Source: Bacteroidales bacterium
Lineage (GTDB): Bacteria > Bacteroidota > Bacteroidia > Bacteroidales > P3
Length of the DNA: 47,647 bases
Reading direction: 5' to 3'
Assembly: GCA_024400415.1 (NCBI GenBank)
Contig: JAKSMS010000010.1
Coordinates: 1 to 47,647, forward strand
Shown here piece after piece: positions 30,447 to 38,396 of this stretch. Below the pieces are notes generated by a model. That model was not told the origin of the DNA and searched no databases. It saw nothing but the letters and a program-made list of their open reading frames with translations. A program made the position numbers and the translations under genes. Position 1 is the first letter of the stretch. Every line of letters starts with the position of its first letter.

Positions 30447-30869
30447 ATGGTCGGACTAGAGCAATATGACATCAAACTGTTGCTGGCGTTGCAAAAGAGC
30501 ATTGAGGGTCGCAAAGACTTCTTCAAGCTGCTTGCTACCGGAGGTTATCCGCAGCTGGCAGCCTTCAGCAATGCCATACGTGCCGACGTGGATGCTATGA
30601 AGTGGCTGGCCTCTAATGGATTCTTATGGCTGGCAGCTTTGAGCGATGCTATAGATGGTGTAGAAACGGCCCGCAAATGGGTGAAAGAAAATCTTACCGA
30701 GGTCAACTATCAGTTTGCCCTTGCTTGCCGCGAGGAAATAGATGCCATTGTATGGCTCAAGAAACGTGATCTAGAAGTCTTTCTCATGATGGCCAAAGAG
30801 GTGCATACCGTACTAGATACTCAGGCCGCAGAGAATGCAGGTCCATACGTATTCAAGATGAATAATTAA
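30447..30869 (+). CDS. Helical-repeat protein, 140 aa (hypothetical)
   Basis: I do not recognise a named family. The protein is soluble, with no signal, and consists of repeated alpha-helical units of 22 to 28 residues: 'LAAFSNAIRADVDAMKWLAS', 'LAALSDAIDGVETARKWVKE', 'FALACREEIDAIVWLKKRD' and 'FLMMAKEV'. Each shows an Ala-rich helix followed by a small-residue/acidic segment, then Trp and Leu or Val. This resembles tetratricopeptide-like or ankyrin-like solenoids. It lies 104 bases after pheT and 41 before the pseudouridine synthase on the same strand, so it may be co-transcribed with them. Confidence 0.75.
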   Translation: MVGLEQYDIKLLLALQKSIEGRKDFFKLLATGGYPQLAAFSNAIRADVDAMKWLASNGFLWLAALSDAIDGVETARKWVKENLTEVNYQFALACREEIDAIVWLKKRDLEVFLMMAKEVHTVLDTQAAENAGPYVFKMNN

Positions 30870-30910
30870 TACAATAGGAAAGATTTATTTAATTATATAA
30901 ATAACAATAA

Positions 30911-31933
30911 ATGGAAAAGAAAAACTATGGCCGCCCACAAAGCGGCAACCGTCCTCGCCGTGATGGCGATAACCGTCGTCCTCGCCGTGATGGCGACAAC
31001 AGAAATGAAGAGCGCCCACGTCGCAACTTCCACTCCAATGATGAAGAGCGTCCACGCCGCAACTTCCGCTCTAACGACGAGTCCCGTCCCCGTAAAAACT
31101 TTGGCGGACGTCGTCGTCCTATGAATGATGAACAGTTCGACCGTATCGATGGCGGCGATTTCAGCAAATATAAGCAGAATCGCGGGCGTGCCGCCAAACC
31201 CGTCAACCCTAATCCTGACAAAGAAGGTGTCCGTCTGAATAAATATCTGGCCAATGCAGGTATCTGCTCGCGTAGAGATGCCGATAAGCTTATCCAGGCT
31301 GGCAGCGTTACCGTAAATGGCAAGGTTGTAAGCGAGATGGGTATCCGTGTGAAGGAAACCGATGTTGTTTCTTATGCTGGCGAGACCCTCCGCGCTGAGA
31401 AGAAGCGCTACTTCCTGCTCAACAAGCCTAAGGGCTACATCACCACTGCTGATGATCCTCAGGAGCGCAAGACGGTCATGATGCTTATCGATGGAGCCTG
31501 CCCAGAACGTATTTATCCAGTAGGCCGCCTAGACCGCAATACTACGGGTCTTCTCCTCTTCACCAACGATGGTGAGATGGCTAAGAAGTTGACACATCCT
31601 TCCACCGGCATCTATAAGATCTACCATGTAGAACTTGATAAGGCTGTGACTCGCGAGCACATGAAGCAGATGCTTGAGGGCTTTGAACTGGAAGATGGCC
31701 CTATCAAGGTTGATGATGTGCAGTATGCAGGCAATGGCGACGACAAGCGTATCGTAGGCGTTGCCATCCACTCGGGCCGCAACCGCATTGTGCGTCGCAT
31801 CTTCGAGTCTATGGGTTATGATGTGCATAAGCTTGACCGCGTGGTGTTTGCAGGCCTCACTAAGAAGGACCTTCCTCGTGGCCGCTATCGTGAACTTACC
31901 GAGCAAGAGGTATGCTTCCTCAAGATGCTCTAA
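30911..31933 (+). CDS. Pseudouridine synthase, RluB/RsuA family
   Basis: The 340-residue enzyme isomerises uridine to pseudouridine, most likely in 23S rRNA. An N-terminal extension of about 100 residues is highly basic, with repeats such as RPRRDGDNR and ERPRRNFHSND, and should bind RNA nonspecifically. The S4 domain follows ('RLNKYLANAGICSRRDADKLIQAG', key block LANAGICSRRDAD), then the catalytic core with the Asp in 'YPVGRLDRNTTGLLLFTNDGE' (GRLDRNTTGLLL). The C-terminal 'GRNRIVRRIFESMGYDVHKLDR' is typical of RluB/RluE/RsuA. The exact target base is not predictable here. Confidence 0.93.
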   Translation: MEKKNYGRPQSGNRPRRDGDNRRPRRDGDNRNEERPRRNFHSNDEERPRRNFRSNDESRPRKNFGGRRRPMNDEQFDRIDGGDFSKYKQNRGRAAKPVNPNPDKEGVRLNKYLANAGICSRRDADKLIQAGSVTVNGKVVSEMGIRVKETDVVSYAGETLRAEKKRYFLLNKPKGYITTADDPQERKTVMMLIDGACPERIYPVGRLDRNTTGLLLFTNDGEMAKKLTHPSTGIYKIYHVELDKAVTREHMKQMLEGFELEDGPIKVDDVQYAGNGDDKRIVGVAIHSGRNRIVRRIFESMGYDVHKLDRVVFAGLTKKDLPRGRYRELTEQEVCFLKML

Positions 31934-31954
31934 TCTAGTTATAAGACACAAAAT

Positions 31955-31993
31955 AGGAGATAACTGCTTTCGGGCAATTATCTCCTTTTTTTT
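31955..31993 (+). terminator. Terminator of the pseudouridine synthase gene
   Basis: A stem with 11 of 12 pairs, AGGAGATAACTGC with GCAATTATCTCCT, and a loop TTTCGG, followed by seven T residues. It also serves the convergent minus-strand gene at 32009 because A-rich bases precede the stem. Confidence 0.88.
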
Positions 31994-32008
31994 GATGAAG
32001 CCTTTCTG

Positions 32009-32233
32009 TTAGATCTCTACGCAGGTACGGCGGGTTGCAGATGCTCCGGTGTCTACGTTGTTGGCCTTGGCAGGTGTCATAGTGTTGAAGTCGCTGCACT
32101 TTCCCTCGGTTGAGGTGGTATAGGTGTATGGCTCGGCACCTTCGCTGTAGATGGTGCATTTGCATTCTTTGCTGCAAGATGCCAATAAGGCTGTGAGTAC
32201 TAAGCCCAAGCTTAGGATTGCATACTTTTTCAT
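32009..32233 (-). CDS. Small cysteine-containing lipoprotein, 74 aa
   Basis: The signal MKKYAILSLGLVLTALLASC (Cys20) is a clear lipoprotein signal; the mature 55 residues contain 'SKECKCTIYSEG' and two further Cys (EGKCSDF and RRTCVEI), suggesting one or two disulfide bonds in the periplasm. I cannot assign a family. It lies 20 bases after the stop of the methyltransferase gene on the same strand and may be co-transcribed with it. The short length and strong signal make it a real gene rather than a chance frame. Confidence 0.7.
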   Translation of the reverse strand: MKKYAILSLGLVLTALLASCSKECKCTIYSEGAEPYTYTTSTEGKCSDFNTMTPAKANNVDTGASATRRTCVEI

Positions 32234-32253
32234 GGTTCTATATGTGGAATGTA

Positions 32254-32964
32254 TTATTTATAGATTAGGAACACTGTGTTGCGTTTATGTAGGTTGACTT
32301 GTTCTCTTGTCTTTTTCCATTGAGCAGCAGTTCTAGTGATGATCTGCTGGGTGGGCAGAGTTATGTCTGTGGCTATGCAGATGAGCGTGTGTGGGTTAAG
32401 GGTTTCGGAAAGGTCGGCCAGCATTTGGTTGTTGCGGTAGGGCGCTTCTATGAATATTTGGGTCTGGTTTTCCTTGTAGGCGCGGGTCTCGAGTTGCAGA
32501 ATGGCATGTCGCCGCTCGGCACCTTTAACAGGTATGTAGCCCACAAAGGCAAAGTTCTGGCCATTGAATCCGCTAGCCATCAAGGCCAGTAGCAGAGAGG
32601 AAGGTCCTACCAGCGGCACAATCTCGTATCCGTGCTGCTGGGCAAGCCGTGTGATTTTGGCGCCAGGGTCGGCAATGCAAGGCAGTCCGGCTTCCGACAG
32701 CAGACCAATATTCTCCCCCTTGGTGATAGGGTCAAGATAGTTGAGAATATCCTCGTCGCGCGTATGCTCGTTGAGGGTGAGAAAAGTAGTGTCGTCTATC
32801 TCGAATTGGTAACAAGCCTTTTTGAGGAATCGCCGAGCCGTTCTTACCTCCTCAACGATAAATGTATGGCACGTATTGAGCAGCTCTAGATTATATTCGG
32901 GCAACGATATTGAGATATCTTCAGCACCAATAGTGACAGGAAAGAGTATTAGTTTTCCGTTCAT
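32254..32964 (-). CDS. SAM-dependent methyltransferase, RsmI-like (tetrapyrrole methylase fold)
   Basis: The 236-residue protein has the tetrapyrrole-methylase fold shared with RsmI, the 16S rRNA 2'-O-methyltransferase acting at C1402. Visible blocks are 'LILFPVTIGAEDI' at the start, 'FIVEEVRTARRFLKK', 'NIGLLSEAGLPCIADPG' and 'VPLVGPSSLLLALMASG'. It is shorter than E. coli RsmI (286) and differs in the first glycine-rich loop, as in the Bacteroidetes subfamily of this type, so the substrate is uncertain. It is divergent from the PLP enzyme gene at 33078 with the two promoters about 10 bases apart. Confidence 0.85.
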   Translation of the reverse strand: MNGKLILFPVTIGAEDISISLPEYNLELLNTCHTFIVEEVRTARRFLKKACYQFEIDDTTFLTLNEHTRDEDILNYLDPITKGENIGLLSEAGLPCIADPGAKITRLAQQHGYEIVPLVGPSSLLLALMASGFNGQNFAFVGYIPVKGAERRHAILQLETRAYKENQTQIFIEAPYRNNQMLADLSETLNPHTLICIATDITLPTQQIITRTAAQWKKTREQVNLHKRNTVFLIYK

Positions 32965-32994
32965 TACGCAGATGGTTGATAACTTTTACGATTG

Positions 32995-33002
32995 CAAAGT
33001 TA
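32995..33002 (-). promoter_or_regulatory. -7 box of the RsmI-like gene
   Basis: Minus-strand TAACTTTG, 31 bases ahead of the ATG at 32964; the -33 position has no good TTTG. It lies beside the divergent promoter at 33011-33041. Confidence 0.5.
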
Positions 33003-33010
33003 CGAATTAT

Positions 33011-33041
33011 TTTGCTGTTATGAAAAAAATATGTAATTTTG
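33011..33041 (+). promoter_or_regulatory. Promoter of the PLP-dependent trans-sulfuration gene
   Basis: TTTG (33011-33014), 19-base spacer, TAATTTTG (33034-33041), 37 bases ahead of the ATG at 33078. Confidence 0.75.
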
Positions 33042-33077
33042 CAAGATAATAATTGAATATTCTAAAAAAAAATAACC

Positions 33078-34277
33078 ATGTTAAAATTTGATCCCGCAAC
33101 AGCAATCCAGCGTCTCGATGGCCGCGACGCTACCCGTGGTGTAAACCCAAGCATTTCTGATTCCGCTACTTTCACCTTCCCAAAGGCTCAGACTATGACT
33201 GACACCTTCCATGGTGAGACCGAAGGCTACTATCTCTACAGCCGTCATTGGAATCCTTCTAACTTCGCACTCTGCCAGGCTCTCGCAGCTATGGAAGGCA
33301 CCGAGGCTGCTTGGTGCACTGGTTCTGGACTTGCTGCCATCACTACTGCTCTGATGCACGAAGTTAAGGCTGGCGACCATATCCTCAGCTCTATGACTAC
33401 CTATGGCGGTACCTTCGCTTTCCTCAAGAACTGGCTTACCAAGTTCGGCGTTGAGGTTTCTTTCGTAAACTTCCAGGATCTCGAGGCCGTTAAGAAGGCC
33501 GTTCGTCCTAACACCAAGGTGCTCTATACCGAGACCATGAACAATCCTCTGCTCCGCATCGCCAACGTTCCTGAACTCTCCAAGATCGCTCACGCTGCTG
33601 GCGCTAAGCTCATCGTCGACAATACCTTCACCCCAATGATCTTCAGCCCATGCAAGCTCGGTGCCGACGTTACCGTTTACTCCATGACCAAGTACATCAA
33701 CGGTACCAACGACTGCGTTGCCGGCGCTATCTGCGGCAGCATGGAATACATCAATAGCCTTATCGACGTTAACAACGGTACCGCTATGCTCCTCGGCCCA
33801 GTTCTGGACCCACATCGCAGCACCTCAATCCTCAAGAACATGCATACCCTCCACATCCGTATGCGTCAGCATGGCGAGAACGCTATGTATCTTGCTAAGC
33901 GTTTCAAAGAGGTTGGCTTCAAATACAACTACCCAGGACTCCCTGAGCATCCTGACTACGAGCTCATGTGCAGCATGATGAACGAAGGCTTCGGCTTCGG
34001 CGGTATGATCTCCATCGATATGGGTACTGCTGATGCAGCTAGCAAGATCATGGAAATCATGCAGGAGAAGGGCGTTGGCTACCTCGCCGTATCTCTTGGC
34101 TACTTCAAGACCATCTTCAGCAATTCTGGCAAGTCTACCTCTAGCGAGGTTCCTGAGGATATCCAGAAGGAAATGGGCATGAGCGAAGGCCTCATCCGCT
34201 TCTCTATGGGTCTCGACAACGATATCGAGGCAACCTTCCAGCTCATCAAGGCTGCTGTTGAGGAGAGCCGCAAATAA
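33078..34277 (+). CDS. PLP-dependent Cys/Met metabolism enzyme (methionine gamma-lyase-like)
   Basis: The 399-residue protein belongs to the trans-sulfuration family that includes methionine gamma-lyase, cystathionine synthase and lyase, and O-acetylhomoserine sulfhydrylase. 'YYLYSRHWNPSNFALCQALAAMEGTEAA', marked by YSRHWNPS, and 'GSGLAAITTAL' form the cofactor phosphate site; the PLP lysine is in 'YSMTKYINGTNDCVAGAI'. 'DNTFTPMIFSPCKLGADV' is also conserved. The C-terminal 'GLIRFSMGLDNDIEA' completes the fold. I cannot choose among the activities from sequence alone. Codon use is strongly biased to C- and T-ending preferred codons, suggesting high expression. A terminator-like hairpin follows at 34309-34335. 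Confidence 0.9.
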   Translation: MLKFDPATAIQRLDGRDATRGVNPSISDSATFTFPKAQTMTDTFHGETEGYYLYSRHWNPSNFALCQALAAMEGTEAAWCTGSGLAAITTALMHEVKAGDHILSSMTTYGGTFAFLKNWLTKFGVEVSFVNFQDLEAVKKAVRPNTKVLYTETMNNPLLRIANVPELSKIAHAAGAKLIVDNTFTPMIFSPCKLGADVTVYSMTKYINGTNDCVAGAICGSMEYINSLIDVNNGTAMLLGPVLDPHRSTSILKNMHTLHIRMRQHGENAMYLAKRFKEVGFKYNYPGLPEHPDYELMCSMMNEGFGFGGMISIDMGTADAASKIMEIMQEKGVGYLAVSLGYFKTIFSNSGKSTSSEVPEDIQKEMGMSEGLIRFSMGLDNDIEATFQLIKAAVEESRK

Positions 34278-34308
34278 TAATTGTCTGTTTCAATGTTAAG
34301 ATAATGGG

Positions 34309-34335
34309 GGATGGCGGATCATTTCTGCCATCCCT
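34309..34335 (+). terminator. Terminator-like hairpin after the PLP enzyme gene
   Basis: An 8-bp stem GGGATGGC with GCCATCCC and an 11-base loop, followed by TTTCC. The weak T tract suggests partial read-through into elbB, 30 bases further on. Confidence 0.6.
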
Positions 34336-34365
34336 TTCCTAATAATAAACCTAGCACCAATCCTT

Positions 34366-35019
34366 ATGAAAAAAATAGCTGTAATCCTCTCCGGTTGTGG
34401 CAACCGCGACGGCAGTGAACTCCAGGAGTCGCTGTCCTTGCTGCTCGCTATCGACCGCCGTGGCTGGCAGTATCAGTGCTTCGCGCCAGATGGCTTTTAT
34501 GATGTGGTAAATCACGCTTCCGGCGTCGAGACCGGCGAGACTCGCGATATTCTTGTTGAATCCGCCCGTATCGCTCGAGGCAATATCAAGCCCCTTTCAG
34601 ACTATCGTCCTGAAGATTTCGACGCCTTGGCCCTTCCTGGCGGAATGGGGGCAGCCCGCAATCTTAGCACCTACGCCTACGACGGTGCCGGCATGTCTGT
34701 GATGGAATCTGTTGAAGATGCTATCCTTGCTACCATCAAAGTCTCAAAGCCTGTGTGTGCTATGTGCATCGCCCCAATGGTTCTCGCCAAGGTTTTGGGC
34801 AAGAAAGGCGTGTGCATCACTTTGGGCTCCGACTCTAACGAGGCTTCTGCCGCAGCCCGCCAGCTTGGCGCTAAGACTCAGTCTTGCGGCCCAACCGAGG
34901 TGTGCGTCGATGATCGGCTCAGGGTGTTCACCACTCCCGCCTATATGGCAGCCAGCCGTATTAGCGAAATCTTTGACGGCGCCGAGAATATGGTTGCCCG
35001 ACTTTCCGAGGCGCTCTAG
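34366..35019 (+). CDS. elbB: Isoprenoid biosynthesis glyoxalase ElbB (DJ-1/PfpI fold)
   Basis: The 217-residue protein matches ElbB: 'MKKIAVILSGCGNRDGSELQESLSLLLAID', with key piece SGCGNRDGSE, then 'QCFAPDGFYDVVNH', 'RDILVESARIARGNI' and 'DALALPGGMGAARNLSTYA'. The Cys of the DJ-1-type active site is in 'KPVCAMCIAPMVLAK'. ElbB has been reported to have glyoxalase activity and to be linked to isoprenoid metabolism, but its physiological role is not settled. It is convergent with the 599-residue gene downstream and ends at a bidirectional terminator. Confidence 0.93.
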   Translation: MKKIAVILSGCGNRDGSELQESLSLLLAIDRRGWQYQCFAPDGFYDVVNHASGVETGETRDILVESARIARGNIKPLSDYRPEDFDALALPGGMGAARNLSTYAYDGAGMSVMESVEDAILATIKVSKPVCAMCIAPMVLAKVLGKKGVCITLGSDSNEASAAARQLGAKTQSCGPTEVCVDDRLRVFTTPAYMAASRISEIFDGAENMVARLSEAL

Positions 35020-35046
35020 CCTTCTTCAAAACACATATTAGATATC

Positions 35047-35080
35047 AAAAAAGGCGGTCTCTATTGAATCCGCCTTTTTT
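35047..35080. terminator. Bidirectional terminator
   Basis: A perfect 11-bp stem AAAAAAGGCGG with CCGCCTTTTTT around a 12-base loop. The A/T ends give a T tract on both strands, so it serves elbB (plus) and the 35102 gene (minus). Confidence 0.92.
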
Positions 35081-35101
35081 GATTATTTCAAAGTGTCAGT
35101 C

Positions 35102-36901
35102 TTACTGAATCTTGAGTATGAGCCGTATCTTCGAGGTGTCGCTCACTCGCTTCAGCTGTTGGTTGTAGCTGGCTGCATCGGCACCCGAAAGGGCCTGTAT
35201 GAATATCTGCTGGCAAGCCATGTGCCGTTGCTGGGTGTTGCTGTAGCGTTGCAGGTCTTGCAGGTTCTCGATAGGGTAGTACTCATAGCTTTTTGCCATG
35301 CGGGTATAGGCCTTAGTGATGTTGGGGTAGGATCCTTCCCTCGAGAGTATCTCGTCTCGGGTGGCCAGCATCTGGCTGCGCTCGTTGATGGCTGTTAGGA
35401 ACTGGTCTTCGGTGTAGATGAATTCCTTGAGGGTTCTGATGAAGTCTTCGCTCTGCGGCAGGGTAAGGAAGTGGGGAGTCAGCACCTGGTTCTTCTTGAT
35501 GGCCTTGTATCCGTTCAAGAGGTATTTGTCGGCTATCTTTGAGTTCATAATGCTGTCGTTCTTGCGCTGTATGTCGTTGCGCAGGCGTATCAGGGTGTCA
35601 TAGGCCTGCTGCATCAGTTCGAAGTTGTCCAGCCGTTGTGCGTATAGTTCTGCGCCGTCCAAGGTGCGGAAGTTGGCCACAAAGCTATGATGGTTGAGCA
35701 GCTCTTTGTATGAGGTCACGATGTCGTAATTTTTCTTCAGGTTGCTTTCCTGTATCTGGTCGCCTTTGGCCTTGATTCTTTCCAGTCTCTCGAAGTTGTT
35801 GATATAGTGCTGCTGCACTTCTTGGAACTCCTTCAATCCCTGAAGGTAGCGCTGTCCTTCCTCCTTAGTTACGAATGCAGGCGTGAAGTCCTGGCTGGCA
35901 AACATGGTGTGGTAGGCGCTGCTTATCTCCTTGTAGCGCTTGCCGTAAAGGTTGGCAATGTTGTCGCTGTTGGTGTTGATGCGCTGCAGTTCGTCGATGC
36001 ATTGGCGGTACTGGCGCTGCACCTCCTTCGTGTCGTTGATGCGCTGCACATATTGGCTGTATTCCTCCAGGGTGGCAAAGGTCACTGGTATAGAGATCTT
36101 CTTAAACAGCTTGCTGTACGACTTATATACGTTGGGGAATCGCTCCGAGTCGGTCTTGAATTCGTCCTTGAATCGGGTAATCTGGGCCAGGTATGAGTTG
36201 TTGCCCAGCACGCTGTCGTGCAGATGCGTCTGGAATGCCTGCAGTTCCTGGTTTGTGGCTATCATCTCGTCCAGGTCTGTGGTCGAGCTCAGGTCATACT
36301 TGTTGTATACCGACAGGTAGGCATAGTAGATATCCTTCAGCTCTTTCATCTTGGCCTTGTCGGTCACCGATCCGTCGTTGCAGATGGCTGCTATGGTTTT
36401 GTGGCGGTTGTTTATGTCGGTGCGGATCTTGCCCAGCGCGGATTCTTTTTCGGCCTTGATGCGCTTGGCTTCTGCCAGGGCGCGCTCTTTGGCCTTGCGC
36501 TGCTCTTCTGCCACGCGCACCTTCTCCAGCGAGTCATATTCGTGGCTGTAGCGCTCGGCTCTGGCTATCAGCAGCTGCAGCATCGACTTGTCTACGTCGT
36601 AGTTGGTCAGGAAATGGGTATTGTCGAACCACACCAATCCGTCGTGATAGTCGGCGTCGAGGTCCTGTATCATGGTGTTGGCGCTCTGGGCTATGATGGT
36701 GCAGGTACGGCTGAGTTCGGCGTAGTTTTGTGGCAGGGTCTGCAGGTAGTTCCTCAGCGAGTTGGTGTCGTCTAGGAATTCGGCCTTCAGCCCATAGTTC
36801 TGCGCCACGTCGCGGGCGGTAAGGCGTATGGTGTCTTGGGCCCAGCCTATGGAGGCCAGGCTCAAGAATGCCATTATCGCTATGATCGGTTTTAGTTTCA
36901 A
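35102..36901 (-). CDS. Exported helical-repeat protein, 599 aa (hypothetical)
   Basis: No named family is recognised. A signal peptide (MKLKPIIAIMAFLSLASIGWA) is followed by a mixed region, a strongly charged coiled coil near 120-160 (VAEEQRKAKERALAEAKRIK) and then at least four tandem units of about 68 residues between 255 and 570, each with the pattern Y-x5-Y-x4, then a 'TP.F.TLE' segment, a long Gln/Leu/Tyr helix and a final Asp-Ile helix end. Such a spectrin-like helical stack would suit a rod or scaffold in the periplasm. It starts 21 bases after the PurF-like stop, so it may be read from the same transcript. Confidence 0.75.
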   Translation of the reverse strand: MKLKPIIAIMAFLSLASIGWAQDTIRLTARDVAQNYGLKAEFLDDTNSLRNYLQTLPQNYAELSRTCTIIAQSANTMIQDLDADYHDGLVWFDNTHFLTNYDVDKSMLQLLIARAERYSHEYDSLEKVRVAEEQRKAKERALAEAKRIKAEKESALGKIRTDINNRHKTIAAICNDGSVTDKAKMKELKDIYYAYLSVYNKYDLSSTTDLDEMIATNQELQAFQTHLHDSVLGNNSYLAQITRFKDEFKTDSERFPNVYKSYSKLFKKISIPVTFATLEEYSQYVQRINDTKEVQRQYRQCIDELQRINTNSDNIANLYGKRYKEISSAYHTMFASQDFTPAFVTKEEGQRYLQGLKEFQEVQQHYINNFERLERIKAKGDQIQESNLKKNYDIVTSYKELLNHHSFVANFRTLDGAELYAQRLDNFELMQQAYDTLIRLRNDIQRKNDSIMNSKIADKYLLNGYKAIKKNQVLTPHFLTLPQSEDFIRTLKEFIYTEDQFLTAINERSQMLATRDEILSREGSYPNITKAYTRMAKSYEYYPIENLQDLQRYSNTQQRHMACQQIFIQALSGADAASYNQQLKRVSDTSKIRLILKIQ

Positions 36902-36922
36902 GGTCTGATCGTAATTGTGGGT

Positions 36923-38323
36923 TTAGAATGAACTGCCGTCGAAGCAGTGGGTGCATACGTCGCACTTGGGCAGGCCTATAGCGTCTACCACGGTCTGCAG
37001 GCTGTTGAACTTGAGGGTGTCCACGCCTACGCGCTTGCGTATCATCTCCACCATGTTGGCGTATTGCTGCGAAGTCTCATCCTTGTAGGCTTCCAGGTTG
37101 CGTATCTGGCCGCCTTCTAGCTCTTCGATGCAGCGGCGGGTTATCAGTTCCATGTCGGTCTTCGAGGCCGAGAAGTTCAGGAATTCGCATCCGTGAACGA
37201 GTGGGGGACAGGAGATTCTTACGTGCACCTTCTTCACTCCGCAGTCGTAGAGCATCTTCACGTTGTCTCTCAGCTGGGTGCCGCGAACGATGGAGTCGTC
37301 GCAGAACACCACCTCTTTGCCTTCCAGCACCTTGCGGTTGGGTATCAGCTTCATCTTGGCCACCAGGTTTCTCGACTCCTGGTTCACTGGCATAAAGCTG
37401 CGGCTCCAGGTTGGGGTGTATTTCAGCACGCCTCTCTTGTAAGGGATGCCCTTTCCTTCGGCATATCCCAGTGCCATGCCGATTCCCGAATCTGGTATCG
37501 AGCTTACGAAGTTGGCGTCGACGTCGTCCTTCTTGCCCATGTCGTAGCCCAGCTGGTAGCGCACCTCTTCGGTGTTGATTCCCTCATATTCCACGCAGGG
37601 GTATCCGTAGTATATCCACAGGAATGAGCATATCTGCATCTTGCTGTTAGGCGCCTTCAGCTGCTCAATTCCGTTGGTGGTCACCTTCACTATCTCGCCC
37701 GGACCCACGAATCGGGTGGTGGTGTAGTCCAGGTTCACATAGCTCAGGCTCTCGCTGGCAAGGGCGTAGCCTTCCTTGTTGCGGGCTATCACGATAGGGG
37801 TGCGGCCCAGGAAGTCTCTTGCGGCTATGATGCCGTCGGTGGTCAGTATCAGCATCGAGCAGCTGCCCTTTACCGATTCGTATACCTTCTGTATGCCCTC
37901 TTCGAAGGTCTTGCCTTGGGTGATCATCAGGGCAACAAGCTCGGTAGGGTTGGTGGTGCCGCCGCTCAGCTCGGTGAACTGCTGGCCGTTCTCTAGGCAT
38001 TTCTGCTCCAGTTCGGCTATGTTGTTGATCTTCGATACGGTCACGATGGCGAAGCGGCCCAGGTGGGAGTTCACCACTATAGGCTGTGCCTCGGTGTCGG
38101 AGATTACGCCGATGCCGATATTGCCGAGCATCTCGTGCATGTCGCCGGCGAATTTAGTGCGGAAATAGGAACTCGAGATGTCGTGGATATTGCGGTGGAA
38201 CATCGTTCCATCGAAGGTTGCCACACCTGCTCTCTTCGTGCCCAGGTGGGAGTGATAATCGGTTCCGTAAAAAAGGTCAGTTGCGCATGGCTGGGTGGAA
38301 ACAACTCCAAAAAATCCGCTCAT
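36923..38323 (-). CDS. PurF-like amidophosphoribosyltransferase without N-terminal Cys
   Basis: The 466-residue protein has a class II glutamine amidotransferase-like domain (1-220) and a phosphoribosyltransferase domain. The PRPP loop 'VVFCDDSIVRGTQL' and the C-terminal 'CDVCTHCFDG' cluster are retained, but the start reads MSGFFGVVSTQPC where PurF has M-Cys-Gly. The usual nucleophile Cys2 is Ser here; the nearest Cys is residue 13. Thus glutamine hydrolysis by the standard mechanism is doubtful and it may use ammonia, a processed N-terminus or have another role. I recall related Bacteroidetes proteins sharing this feature. -7 box TATATTTG is at 38378-38385. Confidence 0.75.
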   Translation of the reverse strand: MSGFFGVVSTQPCATDLFYGTDYHSHLGTKRAGVATFDGTMFHRNIHDISSSYFRTKFAGDMHEMLGNIGIGVISDTEAQPIVVNSHLGRFAIVTVSKINNIAELEQKCLENGQQFTELSGGTTNPTELVALMITQGKTFEEGIQKVYESVKGSCSMLILTTDGIIAARDFLGRTPIVIARNKEGYALASESLSYVNLDYTTTRFVGPGEIVKVTTNGIEQLKAPNSKMQICSFLWIYYGYPCVEYEGINTEEVRYQLGYDMGKKDDVDANFVSSIPDSGIGMALGYAEGKGIPYKRGVLKYTPTWSRSFMPVNQESRNLVAKMKLIPNRKVLEGKEVVFCDDSIVRGTQLRDNVKMLYDCGVKKVHVRISCPPLVHGCEFLNFSASKTDMELITRRCIEELEGGQIRNLEAYKDETSQQYANMVEMIRKRVGVDTLKFNSLQTVVDAIGLPKCDVCTHCFDGSSF

Positions 38324-38377
38324 AATGTTTTCTTTTTAAATGATTTATTGATATATAGATGCTTTTGTTTCAGATTG

Positions 38378-38385
38378 CAAATATA
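38378..38385 (-). promoter_or_regulatory. -7 box of the PurF-like gene
   Basis: Minus-strand TATATTTG 55 bases ahead of the ATG; the -33 region reads TGTG. It overlaps the gap just after mtaB (stop at 38397), so the gene may have its own promoter while also being read from upstream. Confidence 0.4.
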
Positions 38386-38396
38386 CGCAAAAAGGC

